Source of the DNA: CAZKXX01 sp964556705
GTDB lineage: Bacteria; Acidobacteriota; Terriglobia; UBA7540
Assembly: GCA_964556705.1 (NCBI GenBank)
Contig: CAZKXX010000059.1
Coordinates: 1 to 24,017 of the forward strand
Direction of reading: 5' to 3'
DNA length: 24,017 bases
Positions within the stretch are counted from its first letter, which is position 1, and every line of letters starts with the position of its first letter. Position numbers and translations under genes: made by a program. Positions 14,322 to 23,037 of the stretch are shown in pieces. The notes beneath the pieces are model-generated. The model made no database searches. It was not told the DNA's origin and saw only the letters and a list, made by a program, of their open reading frames with translations.

Positions 14322-15809
14322 ATGTCCCTGGCTTCAGAAGTGAATCAGTCCGCGAGCACCGGCGCCCCGGAGCTGGTGAAGGGCCTTCGCCTGTTTGATG
14401 CCACGGCCATCGTGATGGGCTCGATGATCGGCTCGGGCATCTTCATTGTCTCCGCCGATGTGGCGCGCCAGACGAATTCGCCGACGCTGTTCATGCTGGC
14501 CTGGCTGATCGGCGGACTCATGACCGTCGCGGCGGCCATCTCTTACGGCGAGCTGGCCGCGATGATGCCGCGCGCCGGCGGCCAATACGTTTACCTCCGC
14601 GAAGCGTTCGGCCCGATGGTGGGTTTCCTCTATGGCTGGACGCTCTTCCTGGTGATTCAGACGGGCACGCACGCCGCCGTCGCGGTGGCGTTCGGGAAAT
14701 TCCTCGGCGTGCTCGTGCCGTGGGTCTCGGAGGCGAATCTTCTCTTCAACCTCGGCACGGTGGAAATCTTCGGGCGTGCCGTGACGTTCGCTTTTTCGAC
14801 CCAGCAGCTCATCGCCATCCTCGCCATTTCCTTTCTGAGCGTGGTGAACATCTTCGGCCTGCGCACGGGCGCCTGGGTGCAGAACATTTTCACCACGCTG
14901 AAGGTGGGCGCGCTGCTCGGCATGGTGGGTCTGGGGCTGTGGTGGGTGGCCCGCGGCGAAGCCACAGCCGCCGCGGCCGCGGCGCCCGTGACTCCGGTCC
15001 GCTGGGAATTCGCGACGCTGACGGTGATCGCCGTGGCGCTCGTCGGGCCGCTGTTTTCCTCCGACGCCTGGAACAACGTCACATTCACCGGCGCCGAGAT
15101 CGTCAATCCCAAGCGCAACCTGCCGCTGGCGCTGTTCATCGGAACAAGCGCGGTCTGCGCGCTGTATATGGCCTGTAACTGGTTTTATCTGCGCGTGCTG
15201 CCGTTCTACGGCACGGGCGGGGGTGCGACGCCGCTCGAGCGCGGCATTCAGTATGCCGCCGAGGACCGCGTGGGCACGGCGGCCATGCAGGTGATGCTCG
15301 GGACCTCGGGCGAGTGGCTGATGGCCGCCGCCATCATGATCTCGACCTTCGGCTGCCTGAACGGCATGATTCTCGCCGGCGCCCGCGTCTATTACGCGAT
15401 GGCCAAAGACGGGCTCTTCTTTCCTTCGGTGGCGCGCGTCAACCCGAAATATCACACGCCCGTCGTCTCGCTCAAGGTCCAGGCGGTGTGGGCGGGGCTG
15501 CTGACGCTCAGCGGAACGTACAGCGAGCTTCTGGATTACGTGATTTTCGCCGTCGTCCTGTTCTATATTGTCACGATTGCGGCGCTCTTCTGGCTGCGGC
15601 GGACTCGGCCGGACGCCCCGCGCCCGTATCGCGCCTGGGGTTATCCGGTGCTGCCGGCACTCTACATCGTCGCCGCGCTCTTTCTGGAAGGGGCGTTGCT
15701 CAGCCAGAAGACCGGGCGCAGCCTGGCCGGGCTTGGAATTGTGGCCTTGGGAATTCCCGTGTACTACCTCTGGCGCCGAGAGAAGTCGGAACCGGCGCCC
15801 GAAATCTGA
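14322..15809 (+). CDS. APC-family amino acid permease (LAT-like)
   Basis: The 495-residue membrane protein has about 12 hydrophobic helices. TM1 holds the APC motif GSMIGSGIFI (about residues 33-42), and the conserved YGELAAMMPRAGGQYVYLREAFGP loop follows TM2. The segment with FSSDAWNNVTFTGAEIVNPKRNLPLAL (TM6 region) and ARVYYAMAKDGLFF match the L-type/polyamine-like APC branch. It should exchange or import amino acids through the inner membrane; the substrate cannot be told from sequence. It follows thiE by 14 bases and precedes a second APC permease by 16 bases. The ATG at 14322 fits the usual cytoplasmic N-terminus length. Confidence 0.92.
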   Translation: MSLASEVNQSASTGAPELVKGLRLFDATAIVMGSMIGSGIFIVSADVARQTNSPTLFMLAWLIGGLMTVAAAISYGELAAMMPRAGGQYVYLREAFGPMVGFLYGWTLFLVIQTGTHAAVAVAFGKFLGVLVPWVSEANLLFNLGTVEIFGRAVTFAFSTQQLIAILAISFLSVVNIFGLRTGAWVQNIFTTLKVGALLGMVGLGLWWVARGEATAAAAAAPVTPVRWEFATLTVIAVALVGPLFSSDAWNNVTFTGAEIVNPKRNLPLALFIGTSAVCALYMACNWFYLRVLPFYGTGGGATPLERGIQYAAEDRVGTAAMQVMLGTSGEWLMAAAIMISTFGCLNGMILAGARVYYAMAKDGLFFPSVARVNPKYHTPVVSLKVQAVWAGLLTLSGTYSELLDYVIFAVVLFYIVTIAALFWLRRTRPDAPRPYRAWGYPVLPALYIVAALFLEGALLSQKTGRSLAGLGIVALGIPVYYLWRREKSEPAPEI

Positions 15810-15825
15810 CAGGGCAGGGGGTGGC

Positions 15826-17304
15826 ATGGCCGGACTCTGGGTTCGGAAAGACGTTGACCAGTTGCGGCTGGAGGCGCAGGAAACCGAGCACGGGCTGCGG
15901 CGCGCGCTGGGACCCGGGGCGCTGATTTCCCTCGGCATCGGGGCGATTATCGGCGCGGGCATCTTCGTGTTGAGCGGTGTCGCGGCGCAGCATACGGGCC
16001 CTGCGCTGGTGCTCTCCGTCATGCTTTCGGGCGTCGGCTGCGCCTTTGCCGGACTCTGTTACGCCGAGTTCGCCTCCACGATCCCCGTGGCCGGCAGCGC
16101 GTACACGTATTCGTATGCCACCATCGGCGAATTTCTGGCCTGGATCATCGGCTGGGACCTGATCCTCGAATACGCCGTGGGCGCCACGACGGTCTCGATT
16201 GGCTGGTCCGGCTATCTGGTCTCGTTCCTGACCCGAACGCTCGGCCTGCCATTTCCCGCAGAGCTTACGGCCAGCCCGCTCTCGACGGTGACGCTGGCCG
16301 ACGGCACGACGGTCCGACCGTACTTCAACCTGCCGGCGGCCTTCATCATCGCCGTCATCACCTTTCTGCTGATCCTGGGAATCCGCGAATCGGCGAAATT
16401 CAACAACTTCATCGTGTTCGTCAAGGTCGCGGTCGTCGTGCTCTTCACCGTCGTCGGGGCGATGTATGTGAACCGCGGAAACTGGGTGCCGTTCCTGCCG
16501 CCCAATACGGGGGAGTTCGGCGATTTCGGCTTCAGCGGGGTCTTGCGCGGCGCCGGAATCATGTTCTTCGCCTATATCGGCTTTGACGCGGTTTCCACGG
16601 CCGCGCAGGAGGCGAAGAACCCCGAACGCAACATGCCCATCGGCATCCTGGGATCGCTCGCCATCTGCACCGTCCTCTACATCGCCGTTGTGCTGGTGCT
16701 GACGGGCATCATCCATTTCTCACAGTTGAACGTTCCAGACCCGCTCGCGGTGGCGATTGACGCGACCCCGGCGCGCACTTGGCTTTCGCCCATTGTGAAG
16801 CTGGGAGCGCTGCTGGGGACTACGGCCGTCATCCTGGTGATGCTCCTCGGGCAAACCCGCGTCTTTTACGCGATGGCGCACGACGGGCTGCTGCCGGGCG
16901 TATTCGGCCAGATCCATCCCCGTTTCCGGACCCCCTACAAGAGCACCCTTCTGACCGGAGGGGTCGTCGCCCTGGCCGCAGGGTTGCTCCCGCTGCGCGT
17001 GGTCGGCGAGCTGGTGAGCATCGGGACCCTTCTGGCCTTTGTCATTGTCTGCGGGTCGGTGCTGGTCCTGCGCAAGAAGCGGCCCGACATTCCACGTCCC
17101 TTTCGCACGCCCTTCGTCTGGTTTGTCGCGCCCATGGGCATGGCGGTGTGCCTGGCCCAGATGCTCGGACTGCCCGCCGATACCTGGCTGCGTCTGCTGA
17201 TCTGGATGCTCGCGGGCGTCCTCCTTTACTTCTTGTACGGCAAACGGCACAGCGTGATGCAGAAGGCCTCCCAGGAGGCGGGGGTCGGTGCGACGCGGGA
17301 CTGA
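15826..17304 (+). CDS. APC-family amino acid permease (cationic amino acid transporter-like)
   Basis: The 492-residue protein has about 12 helices. The TM1 motif is GAIIGAGIFVLSG and the CAT/YfnA-type features FAYIGFDAVSTAAQEAKNP and RVFYAMAHDGLLP are present. An N-terminal amphipathic stretch ending in LRRALGPGALISLG is typical of bacterial CAT-family permeases. It is only distantly similar to the preceding permease, so the pair are not a recent tandem duplication. The ATG at 15826 is chosen because a G-rich tract (15817-15821) precedes it and the reading starts the family's N-terminus; a longer frame from 15568 runs through the 3' end of the upstream gene. A GC hairpin (GGCCG 17306-17310 / CGGCC 17316-17320) follows the stop but lacks a T-run. 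Confidence 0.92.
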   Translation: MAGLWVRKDVDQLRLEAQETEHGLRRALGPGALISLGIGAIIGAGIFVLSGVAAQHTGPALVLSVMLSGVGCAFAGLCYAEFASTIPVAGSAYTYSYATIGEFLAWIIGWDLILEYAVGATTVSIGWSGYLVSFLTRTLGLPFPAELTASPLSTVTLADGTTVRPYFNLPAAFIIAVITFLLILGIRESAKFNNFIVFVKVAVVVLFTVVGAMYVNRGNWVPFLPPNTGEFGDFGFSGVLRGAGIMFFAYIGFDAVSTAAQEAKNPERNMPIGILGSLAICTVLYIAVVLVLTGIIHFSQLNVPDPLAVAIDATPARTWLSPIVKLGALLGTTAVILVMLLGQTRVFYAMAHDGLLPGVFGQIHPRFRTPYKSTLLTGGVVALAAGLLPLRVVGELVSIGTLLAFVIVCGSVLVLRKKRPDIPRPFRTPFVWFVAPMGMAVCLAQMLGLPADTWLRLLIWMLAGVLLYFLYGKRHSVMQKASQEAGVGATRD

Positions 17305-17445
17305 TGGCCGCCGCGCGGCCGCGCGCGCATCCCGGCAGGGAGGGCGGGTAAGGGCCGCAGAAGCTGCGCGCCGACGGATGAACGCCGGAGCGGGCGACGG
17401 GCCAGGCGCGGCGGCGTTGCTCCCCCGACCTCGAAGGTTGCGTCC

Positions 17446-19527
17446 GTGCTGAGCCGGTTGAGGAATGCGCTCGTCCGCGAATACCGGGCCCATCGCCTGG
17501 CGCGCTTCACCTTCTGGGCCCTGGCTTACGGGCTTGCGCTCTTTCTGCTCGAGAAGGCCGGGGCGGGCGCTTCCGGCCCGTTGTGGTTTCTTTTCTGGAT
17601 TTCTGCTCTCGTTTCCGGGATTTACTACGCGACTCGGGCGCTCGCTTTTGTTCGCGAGCGGATGTTGTGGCGCCTGCGCCGCCGCCTGATCGTCACCTAC
17701 CTGTTCATCGCCGTGGTCCCCATCATCCTCATTCTGGTGCTCGTCGCCATCAAAGATTTCCTGAGCAGCGGCCAGTTCGCCGCCTATCTTGTCGCTGCGA
17801 AGCTTCGCGACCATTCCGAGAAATTGCAGGAACTGAACCGCTCGGTGGCCCACGTCTCGCAAGTGATTGACGCTCGAACTCCCGCCGAGTTCCTGACGCG
17901 ACTGGAAGCCTTCGCCGTCCCGGACCTCGAAATGCACGCATCGAGCTTCCCGGAACTGGAACTGACGATTCATCTTGGCGCGCGACAGCGGGGGTTCACA
18001 GTTGGCGGCAAACCTTCCGAACCCGCGGGGATTCCGGCCTGGCTGAAGGGGCAGGAATTCTCGGGGATCGTCATTGACGGCGACCTGCTCGCTCTGCGCG
18101 CCGCGACTCGCGCGTCCACGCCTCACGGGGAGCTGACGGTGATTCACACGCAGCCTATTTCGCCGCGGCTCCTTGACCGGATGGGCGCGGGCATCGGTCC
18201 GGTGAGCGTCCTGCCCTCCGAAGAGCTTCGCGGGGCGGGCGGTGAAAGCTCCGGGCCGGTTCGCTTTCGCGTGCCGACGGCGGGAGGGCAGTATGTTCAG
18301 GAAGCCATGATTCAGTCTCGGGAGGTGCGCCTGCCGGAACGGGTGACCCTGCTGGATTCCAGCGTCGTAGGAACCTCGACCCTGGAGCCGACGATCTGGA
18401 CCAGTCCGACCGAAACCCGCGCCTCCGAACCGGTCTTCGTTTTTGTGACTTCGCGAATCTCCACGCTGAATCGGGCCATGCTCGCCGCTCTGGGCCGTTA
18501 TTCCCGCGCGTACGTTATTCTGTTCATCGTCGTGGGCCTGGTTTTCCTCGGCATCGAACTCGTGGCTTTGATTATCGGCATCCGCCTCACGCGTTCCATT
18601 ACCAGCACGGTGGATCGCCTCTACGACGCCACCGAAAGGGTCAAGGGGGGAGACCTCGACTACCGGATCAATCTTCCGGCGCGCGATCAATTGACCGCCC
18701 TGGGCGCGGCCTTCGACAGCATGACGGAAAGCGTGCAGCGCCTGCTTCGCGAGGTCCAGGAGAAGTCCAAGCTCGAAAGCGAGCTGGCCATCGCGCGTGA
18801 GGTGCAAAACGAGCTGTTCCCCGACCGGGCGCCGCAGGTTGCGGGACTGGACCTACACGGCGTCTGTCTTCCCGCGCGCCTGGTGAGCGGCGACTACTTT
18901 GATTTCCTGAAAGTCGGGGACCGCTGGCTGGGTCTGGCGCTCGCCGACGTTTCCGGCAAGGGGATTTCGGCGGCGCTGCTGATGGCGGCGATTCAGTCCG
19001 CGCTGCGGGCCCAGCAGACGGACGGTCTCTCGTCCGCCGGACCCGACCGCGCCGGGCCGCTGGCGCCTTCGACCGTCGTCGCGCGGCTTAACCGCCAGCT
19101 CTTCGAGAGCACTTCGCGCGAAAAGTACGCGACTTTCTTCTACGCCGTGTACGACGCCGAAACTCACAAGCTGGCATACACGAATGCCGGGCACCTCCCG
19201 CCGCTCCTCTTTCGCGGCGACCGCATCGTGCGCCTCGCAGAAGGAGGACCGGTCGTGGGGCTGTTCGATAACCTGAAATACGAGCAGAGCGAAGTAGAAC
19301 TCCAATCCGGTGACCTGATTCTGGCGTATTCGGACGGTGTCACCGAACCCGAAAACACCTTCGGCGAAGAGTTCGGGGAAGACCGGGTCATCGAGGTCGT
19401 CCGCCGCGCGCTGCCGTGTTCGTCTGACGAGCTGGTCGAGGAAATCTGCCGGGCCGTTAACGACTGGACGGGCAGTCCCGAGCTCCAGGATGACATGACG
19501 CTGGTGGTGGCGCGGCGGGCGGCCTAG
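17446..19527 (+). CDS. Membrane-bound SpoIIE-type serine phosphatase with HAMP domain
   Basis: The 693-residue RsbU-like protein starts at a GTG with GAAGG 8 bases upstream. Predicted membrane helices lie at about 21-36, 45-66, 83-103 and 355-377. The roughly 250-residue region between helices 3 and 4 is extracytoplasmic and probably a sensor. A HAMP domain (about 378-432) and a short coiled coil (LLREVQEKSKLESELAIARE) lead to the PP2C/SpoIIE phosphatase domain (about 460-692). Metal-binding acidic residues are visible: Asp483 (SGDYFDF), Asp501 (ADVSGKG), Asp630 (SDGVTE) and Asp682/Asp683 (QDDMTLVV). Such proteins dephosphorylate anti-anti-sigma factors in partner-switching pathways. No anti-sigma (RsbW) or STAS antagonist gene lies nearby, so its target is elsewhere. 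The 141-base gap before it suggests an independent transcript. Confidence 0.93.
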   Translation: MLSRLRNALVREYRAHRLARFTFWALAYGLALFLLEKAGAGASGPLWFLFWISALVSGIYYATRALAFVRERMLWRLRRRLIVTYLFIAVVPIILILVLVAIKDFLSSGQFAAYLVAAKLRDHSEKLQELNRSVAHVSQVIDARTPAEFLTRLEAFAVPDLEMHASSFPELELTIHLGARQRGFTVGGKPSEPAGIPAWLKGQEFSGIVIDGDLLALRAATRASTPHGELTVIHTQPISPRLLDRMGAGIGPVSVLPSEELRGAGGESSGPVRFRVPTAGGQYVQEAMIQSREVRLPERVTLLDSSVVGTSTLEPTIWTSPTETRASEPVFVFVTSRISTLNRAMLAALGRYSRAYVILFIVVGLVFLGIELVALIIGIRLTRSITSTVDRLYDATERVKGGDLDYRINLPARDQLTALGAAFDSMTESVQRLLREVQEKSKLESELAIAREVQNELFPDRAPQVAGLDLHGVCLPARLVSGDYFDFLKVGDRWLGLALADVSGKGISAALLMAAIQSALRAQQTDGLSSAGPDRAGPLAPSTVVARLNRQLFESTSREKYATFFYAVYDAETHKLAYTNAGHLPPLLFRGDRIVRLAEGGPVVGLFDNLKYEQSEVELQSGDLILAYSDGVTEPENTFGEEFGEDRVIEVVRRALPCSSDELVEEICRAVNDWTGSPELQDDMTLVVARRAA

Positions 19528-19536
19528 AAGGACGGG

Positions 19537-19565
19537 TTGCCGCGCGCCGCAAAGTCCGATAGACT
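19537..19565 (+). promoter_or_regulatory. Possible promoter for the SDR-nnr-tsaE group
   Basis: TTGCCG (19537-19542), a 17-base spacer and TAGACT (19560-19565) match the sigma70 consensus at 4 of 6 positions each. Transcription would start about 30 bases before the TTG start at 19601. It is modest evidence only. Confidence 0.3.
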
Positions 19566-19600
19566 GAGACCTAAGCGGCTTGCTTTCAAGGAGTTGAGAT

Positions 19601-20344
19601 TTGTCTCTCCGGAATCGCGTAGCGCTTGTGACAGGAGCTTCCCGGGGAATCGGCCGGGAGATCGCCCTTGCCCTGGGGCGCGACGGAGCGCGCGTGGCCG
19701 TGTGTTTTCGCACGAATCGTATTGGAGCGCAAAAAGTGGTGGCCGAACTCAAAGCGTTCGGCGCCGAAGGCTGGGCCGTGCCGAGCGACGTCACCGACGC
19801 GAAGCAGACGCGGCAACTGATCGATGAGGTCGCCGGCCGGTTCGGGCGGCTCGACATTCTCGTGAACAACGTCGGCGAGTTCGAGTGGAAGCCCGTTGCC
19901 GAGACCACCATCGAGGAATGGCAGGCCATCATCGCTTCGAACCTCTTCAGCGCCTTCTACACCTCAAAATTCGCGCTGCCGTACATGCGCCGCCAGCGCT
20001 GGGGACGCATCATCAACCTGGGCTCGGTGGGCGCGGAGCGGGCCTTCGGACAAGCGAAAATCTCCGCGTACTCCGCGGCCAAGTCGGGCATGGTCGCCTT
20101 CAGCCGCTCGTTGGCGCTTGAGGAGGCGCGCCACGGCATCACGGTCAACGTCGTCAATCCGCCCGTCATCGATGATAAGGACATCTCGCGCGAGCAGGCT
20201 GAGCGAATGTCTGACGCGCGCTTTCCGGTGGGCCGTCCCGCCACGGCGCAGGATGTGGCTGAAGTCGTGAAATTTTTCGCGGCGGAGGAGTCCGCGTTTA
20301 TCACCGGCCAGGTGCTCAACGTCAGCGGGGGTTGGATGCTTTGA
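19601..20344 (+). CDS. FabG-like short-chain dehydrogenase/reductase
   Basis: This 247-residue classical SDR has the cofactor motif TGASRGIG (11-18), NNVG (89-92) and the catalytic tetrad Asn114, Ser142, Tyr157 and Lys161 (YSAAK). It ends with the usual VSGGWML. It is closest in style to 3-oxoacyl-ACP reductases, but related SDRs reduce many substrates and I do not assign fabG. The start is a TTG with an excellent AAGGAG (19588-19593), 7 bases away, and the first residues (SLRNRVALVTGAS) fit the family. The stop overlaps the TTG start of the nnr gene (TTGA), so the two are translationally coupled. Proximity to an enoyl-reductase-like SDR and acc genes hints at lipid synthesis. Confidence 0.9.
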   Translation: MSLRNRVALVTGASRGIGREIALALGRDGARVAVCFRTNRIGAQKVVAELKAFGAEGWAVPSDVTDAKQTRQLIDEVAGRFGRLDILVNNVGEFEWKPVAETTIEEWQAIIASNLFSAFYTSKFALPYMRRQRWGRIINLGSVGAERAFGQAKISAYSAAKSGMVAFSRSLALEEARHGITVNVVNPPVIDDKDISREQAERMSDARFPVGRPATAQDVAEVVKFFAAEESAFITGQVLNVSGGWML

Positions 20345-21921
20345 AAATCCTCACCGCCGCTCAAATGCGGTTGATTGACCGCCTCACGACCGAACGGTAT
20401 GGCGTCCCGAGCCTGACGCTGATGGAAAACGCCGGACGCGGCGTCGCGGAGTTCCTCGCCGAACGCTTGGCGCCGCTGGAAGAGCATCGGATCGCCATCC
20501 TCTGCGGGAAGGGGAACAACGGCGGCGACGGCATGGTGGTTGCGCGGCTGCTCCGCGAGCGAGGCCTCGCGCCGCGAGTGCTTCTCTTTGCCGACCCGAA
20601 AGAGCTCAAAGGCGATGCGGCCGCAAACTACGAGCGCTTGTCGGCATCCGGCGGCGCGGAAATCGTCGCCCGGCCGGAGGATTGGCGCAGAATCAAGCCG
20701 GAACTCGCCGACCGGACGCTTATCGTGGACGCGCTGCTCGGGACCGGGCTCGCGAAGCCGCTGGAAGGATTCCTTCTCGAAATTGTCCGCGACCTGAACA
20801 GCGCCTTTCCTCAGGCGCGCATTGTGGCCGTGGACCTTCCGACGGGACTTTCGGCCGACAGCGGGGAACTTATCGGCGAGTGTGTGCGCGCCCGTGCATC
20901 GGTGACGTTCACCGCGCCGAAGTGGGCGCACGTCTTTCCGCCCGCCTGCGAGTATGTCGGCGAGTGGCGCGTGGCGCACATCGGCACGCCGCCGGAAGCG
21001 ATGGAGGACAACGCGGAGCTTTTCCTGAACCTGGCGACGCGCGAAGAGTTTGCGTGGCTCGCCGGACCGCGAAAACTCGATGCGCACAAAGGGAACTACG
21101 GCCACGTTCTGATCCTCGCGGGCTCCGTGGGCAAGACGGGGGCGGCGGCCCTGGCGGCGAAAGCTGCGCTGCGCGCAGGCGCGGGACTTGCGACCGTCGC
21201 AACGCCACGCAGCGCGCTGCCCATCATCGCCTCGCTCGGAATGGAGTTCATGACCGAGCCGTTGCCGGAGACCGACGCGGGCACCGTCTCGTTGCGCGCG
21301 CTCGATGACGGCCGGCTGGACAAGCTGGTGGAGGGGAAAACGGTGCTCGCCGTCGGACCCGGAATCGGAACGGTGCAGGAAACCGCCGAGCTGGTCCGCA
21401 CGGTGACCAACCGTTACGACCTGCCCGTCGTCCTCGACGCCGACGGGTTGAACGCCTGGGCGGGCTGTCTCGAAGCGTTCAAGCCGGGCGGGCGGCTGCG
21501 CGTCCTGACGCCGCACCCGGGAGAAATGGCGCGATTGCTGGGCCGGACGACGAAGGAAATCCTGGCCCGGCGGATTGACGTGGCGCGCGAGTTTGCCCGG
21601 ACGTATCAGGTGCACCTCGTGCTGAAAGGTTTCCGGACCCTGACGGCCGCGCCCGATGGCCGGGTCTGGGTGAATTCCAGCGGGAACGCCGGCATGGCCA
21701 CGGGCGGCACGGGCGATGTGCTGACGGGACTCGTGGCCGGGCTGCTCGCGCAGTATGGCGATCGCTCGCCCGAACGCGTCGTGGCCGCGGCGGTCTTCCT
21801 CCACGGGATGGCGGGCGATCTGGTCGCGGCCGAGAAGGGGCAGAGTGCGATGATTGCCGGCGACCTTTTGGAGGCGCTTCCGCGAGCCTTCCGCAGTTTC
21901 GCGGAGGACAGGGCAAGTTGA
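20341..21921 (+). CDS. nnr: Bifunctional NAD(P)H-hydrate epimerase / ADP-dependent dehydratase
   Basis: The 526-residue metabolite-repair enzyme restores hydrated NAD(P)H. The N-terminal YjeF_N epimerase domain (about 1-210) shows LTAAQMRLIDRL, LMENAG, GKGNNGGDGMVVAR and VDLPTGLSADSG. The C-terminal ribokinase-like dehydratase domain (about 225-520) shows KGNYGHVLILAGSVGKTGAA, DADGLNAW, LTPHPGEMARLL and the nucleotide-site signature GTGDVLTGLVAG. The start is taken as TTG 20341 (MKILTAAQM), the exact family start; a TTG at 20332 would add three residues. GGGGG at 20327-20331 may be its ribosome binding site. It overlaps the SDR gene by 4 nt (TTGA) and tsaE by 4 nt (TTGA). The nnr-tsaE pair is common across bacteria. 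Confidence 0.95.
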   Translation: MKILTAAQMRLIDRLTTERYGVPSLTLMENAGRGVAEFLAERLAPLEEHRIAILCGKGNNGGDGMVVARLLRERGLAPRVLLFADPKELKGDAAANYERLSASGGAEIVARPEDWRRIKPELADRTLIVDALLGTGLAKPLEGFLLEIVRDLNSAFPQARIVAVDLPTGLSADSGELIGECVRARASVTFTAPKWAHVFPPACEYVGEWRVAHIGTPPEAMEDNAELFLNLATREEFAWLAGPRKLDAHKGNYGHVLILAGSVGKTGAAALAAKAALRAGAGLATVATPRSALPIIASLGMEFMTEPLPETDAGTVSLRALDDGRLDKLVEGKTVLAVGPGIGTVQETAELVRTVTNRYDLPVVLDADGLNAWAGCLEAFKPGGRLRVLTPHPGEMARLLGRTTKEILARRIDVAREFARTYQVHLVLKGFRTLTAAPDGRVWVNSSGNAGMATGGTGDVLTGLVAGLLAQYGDRSPERVVAAAVFLHGMAGDLVAAEKGQSAMIAGDLLEALPRAFRSFAEDRAS

Positions 21922-22385
21922 CGGCTCGCGAGCCAAAGCGCGCGCTCACGGCCCGCCGCCTCTTCGACGTGACGACGCGCTCGCCCGAAGAGACGATCGA
22001 ATTCGGCCGCCGCCTGGCCCCGCACCTCAAGCCGCCTTGCCTCGTGTTGCTGGAGGGAGAACTTGGGAGCGGGAAGACGACGCTGGCCAAAGGGATCGTG
22101 GCGGGCCTGGGCGCCGCGCGCGAGGAGGAAGTGACCAGTCCCACGTTCACGCTGGTCCACGAATACGGCGCGACGGGCCGGGTGTTCCACGCGGACCTCT
22201 ACCGCATCGAGCAGGTCCGCGAGCTCGCGACGCTCGGCCTCGACGAAGCGCTGGAAGCGGGCGCGACGTTGATTGTTGAATGGGGAGAGAAGCTCGGAGA
22301 TAATACTCGACCGCCTTTCGTGCGGATTCGACTGGAGCATCAGGGTATTGATCAACGCCACCTGGTTGTCGAGCGCGTGGAGTAA
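21918..22385 (+). CDS. tsaE: tRNA threonylcarbamoyladenosine synthesis ATPase TsaE
   Basis: This 155-residue ATPase acts with TsaB and TsaD in making the t6A37 modification of ANN-decoding tRNAs. The Walker A motif is GELGSGKT (47-54, Lys53). It is followed by the family motifs SPTFTLVHEY (74-83), FHADLYRIE (90-98) and VEWGEK (120-125). The start is a TTG at 21918 overlapping the nnr stop (TTGA), with GGAGGA (21903-21908) 9 bases upstream. The N-terminal 15 residues are basic and longer than typical, so a later start is possible. tsaB, its usual downstream partner, is not next to it; the 3' end instead overlaps the start of a lipoprotein gene. Confidence 0.93.
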   Translation: MTAREPKRALTARRLFDVTTRSPEETIEFGRRLAPHLKPPCLVLLEGELGSGKTTLAKGIVAGLGAAREEEVTSPTFTLVHEYGATGRVFHADLYRIEQVRELATLGLDEALEAGATLIVEWGEKLGDNTRPPFVRIRLEHQGIDQRHLVVERVE

Positions 22386-23022
22386 GCGGACGCTTCGTGC
22401 CACGAGGACCGCCGGTGCGGCCGCGCTGGTTCTGGCCGCGGCGTCCTGCGGGAGCATTCCGAAGACCCACTACTACACGCTCGAAATTCCGCCGCCGCCG
22501 AGCGGGGCGAACCTGCGTCCGCGCAGTGACCGGGTGCTTGGCATCGAGCGGTTCCGCGCGCCGGAAGTCCTGCGCGACGACCGCATCCTCTATTACGAAT
22601 CGCCCACACAATTGAATTTCTACGAGTACCACCGCTGGGCGGCGGAACCCGCGGACCTCTTCGCCGAGGCCATCGCCCGCCGCCTTCGCCGGGAGCAGTT
22701 GTTCGCCGAGGTGCGCAAGCTGCCGGCGCGATCCTCGGTGGACTACATCCTGCGCGGCCACGTTCTGAACTTTGAGGAAGTGGACGAGCCGGGGGCGGTG
22801 AAGGGGCGCGTGGCGCTGGAGCTTTCGCTGGTCCGCGCGAGCGACCGGGCGGTCGTCTGGGCCGGCTCGCGGACGGCGGAGCACCCTGCCGCGCGCAAGG
22901 GCGTGGCCGGAGTCGTCGAGGCGCTCAACGCGGCGAGCGAACGCGCGCTGGACGAACTGCTGCGCGAGTTGACGGAACGGGTCGGACAGGAACTGGCGAA
23001 GTCCGCCGAAGAAACTCCTTGA
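22348..23022 (+). CDS. PqiC-like ABC-transport auxiliary lipoprotein
   Basis: I place this among the ABC_trans_aux lipoproteins (PqiC/LetC type, PF03886-like): after the signal the mature protein runs THYYTLEIPPP, LGIERFRAPEVLRDDRILYY, WAAEPADLFAEAIARRL and VDYILRGHVLNFEEVD, the family's order. Partners are MCE/ABC lipid transporters between the two membranes. The start is uncertain: TTG 22348 (GGAG 10 bases upstream, 224 residues) or TTG 22366 (no ribosome binding site, shorter signal). Both lie inside tsaE in another frame. A basic n-region (SKRTLRATRT) and hydrophobic core lead to a near-lipobox AASC (Cys34 from 22348), so an outer-membrane lipoprotein is expected. No mceD, permease or ATPase gene is in the window. 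A general periplasmic lipoprotein remains the alternative. Confidence 0.78.
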   Translation: MINATWLSSAWSKRTLRATRTAGAAALVLAAASCGSIPKTHYYTLEIPPPPSGANLRPRSDRVLGIERFRAPEVLRDDRILYYESPTQLNFYEYHRWAAEPADLFAEAIARRLRREQLFAEVRKLPARSSVDYILRGHVLNFEEVDEPGAVKGRVALELSLVRASDRAVVWAGSRTAEHPAARKGVAGVVEALNAASERALDELLRELTERVGQELAKSAEETP

Positions 23023-23037
23023 CGAGAGGGAAGGCGT

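Noticed and set aside
15568..15825. Long N-terminal extension of the second APC permease
   Set aside because: The extension is the upstream permease gene read in another frame and is Arg/Pro/Ser-rich; the family N-terminus starts at the ATG at 15826.
14334..16022. 562-codon minus-strand open frame
   Set aside because: Antisense to the first APC permease, with low-complexity charged translation and no ribosome binding site.
16720..18807. 695-codon open frame on the minus strand
   Set aside because: It is antisense to a permease and the SpoIIE phosphatase, both with clear family motifs, and its translation is His/Arg/Gly-rich without motifs, as expected of high-GC shadow frames.
19957..21936. 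659-codon minus-strand open frame
   Set aside because: Antisense to nnr and the SDR gene; no recognisable domain.
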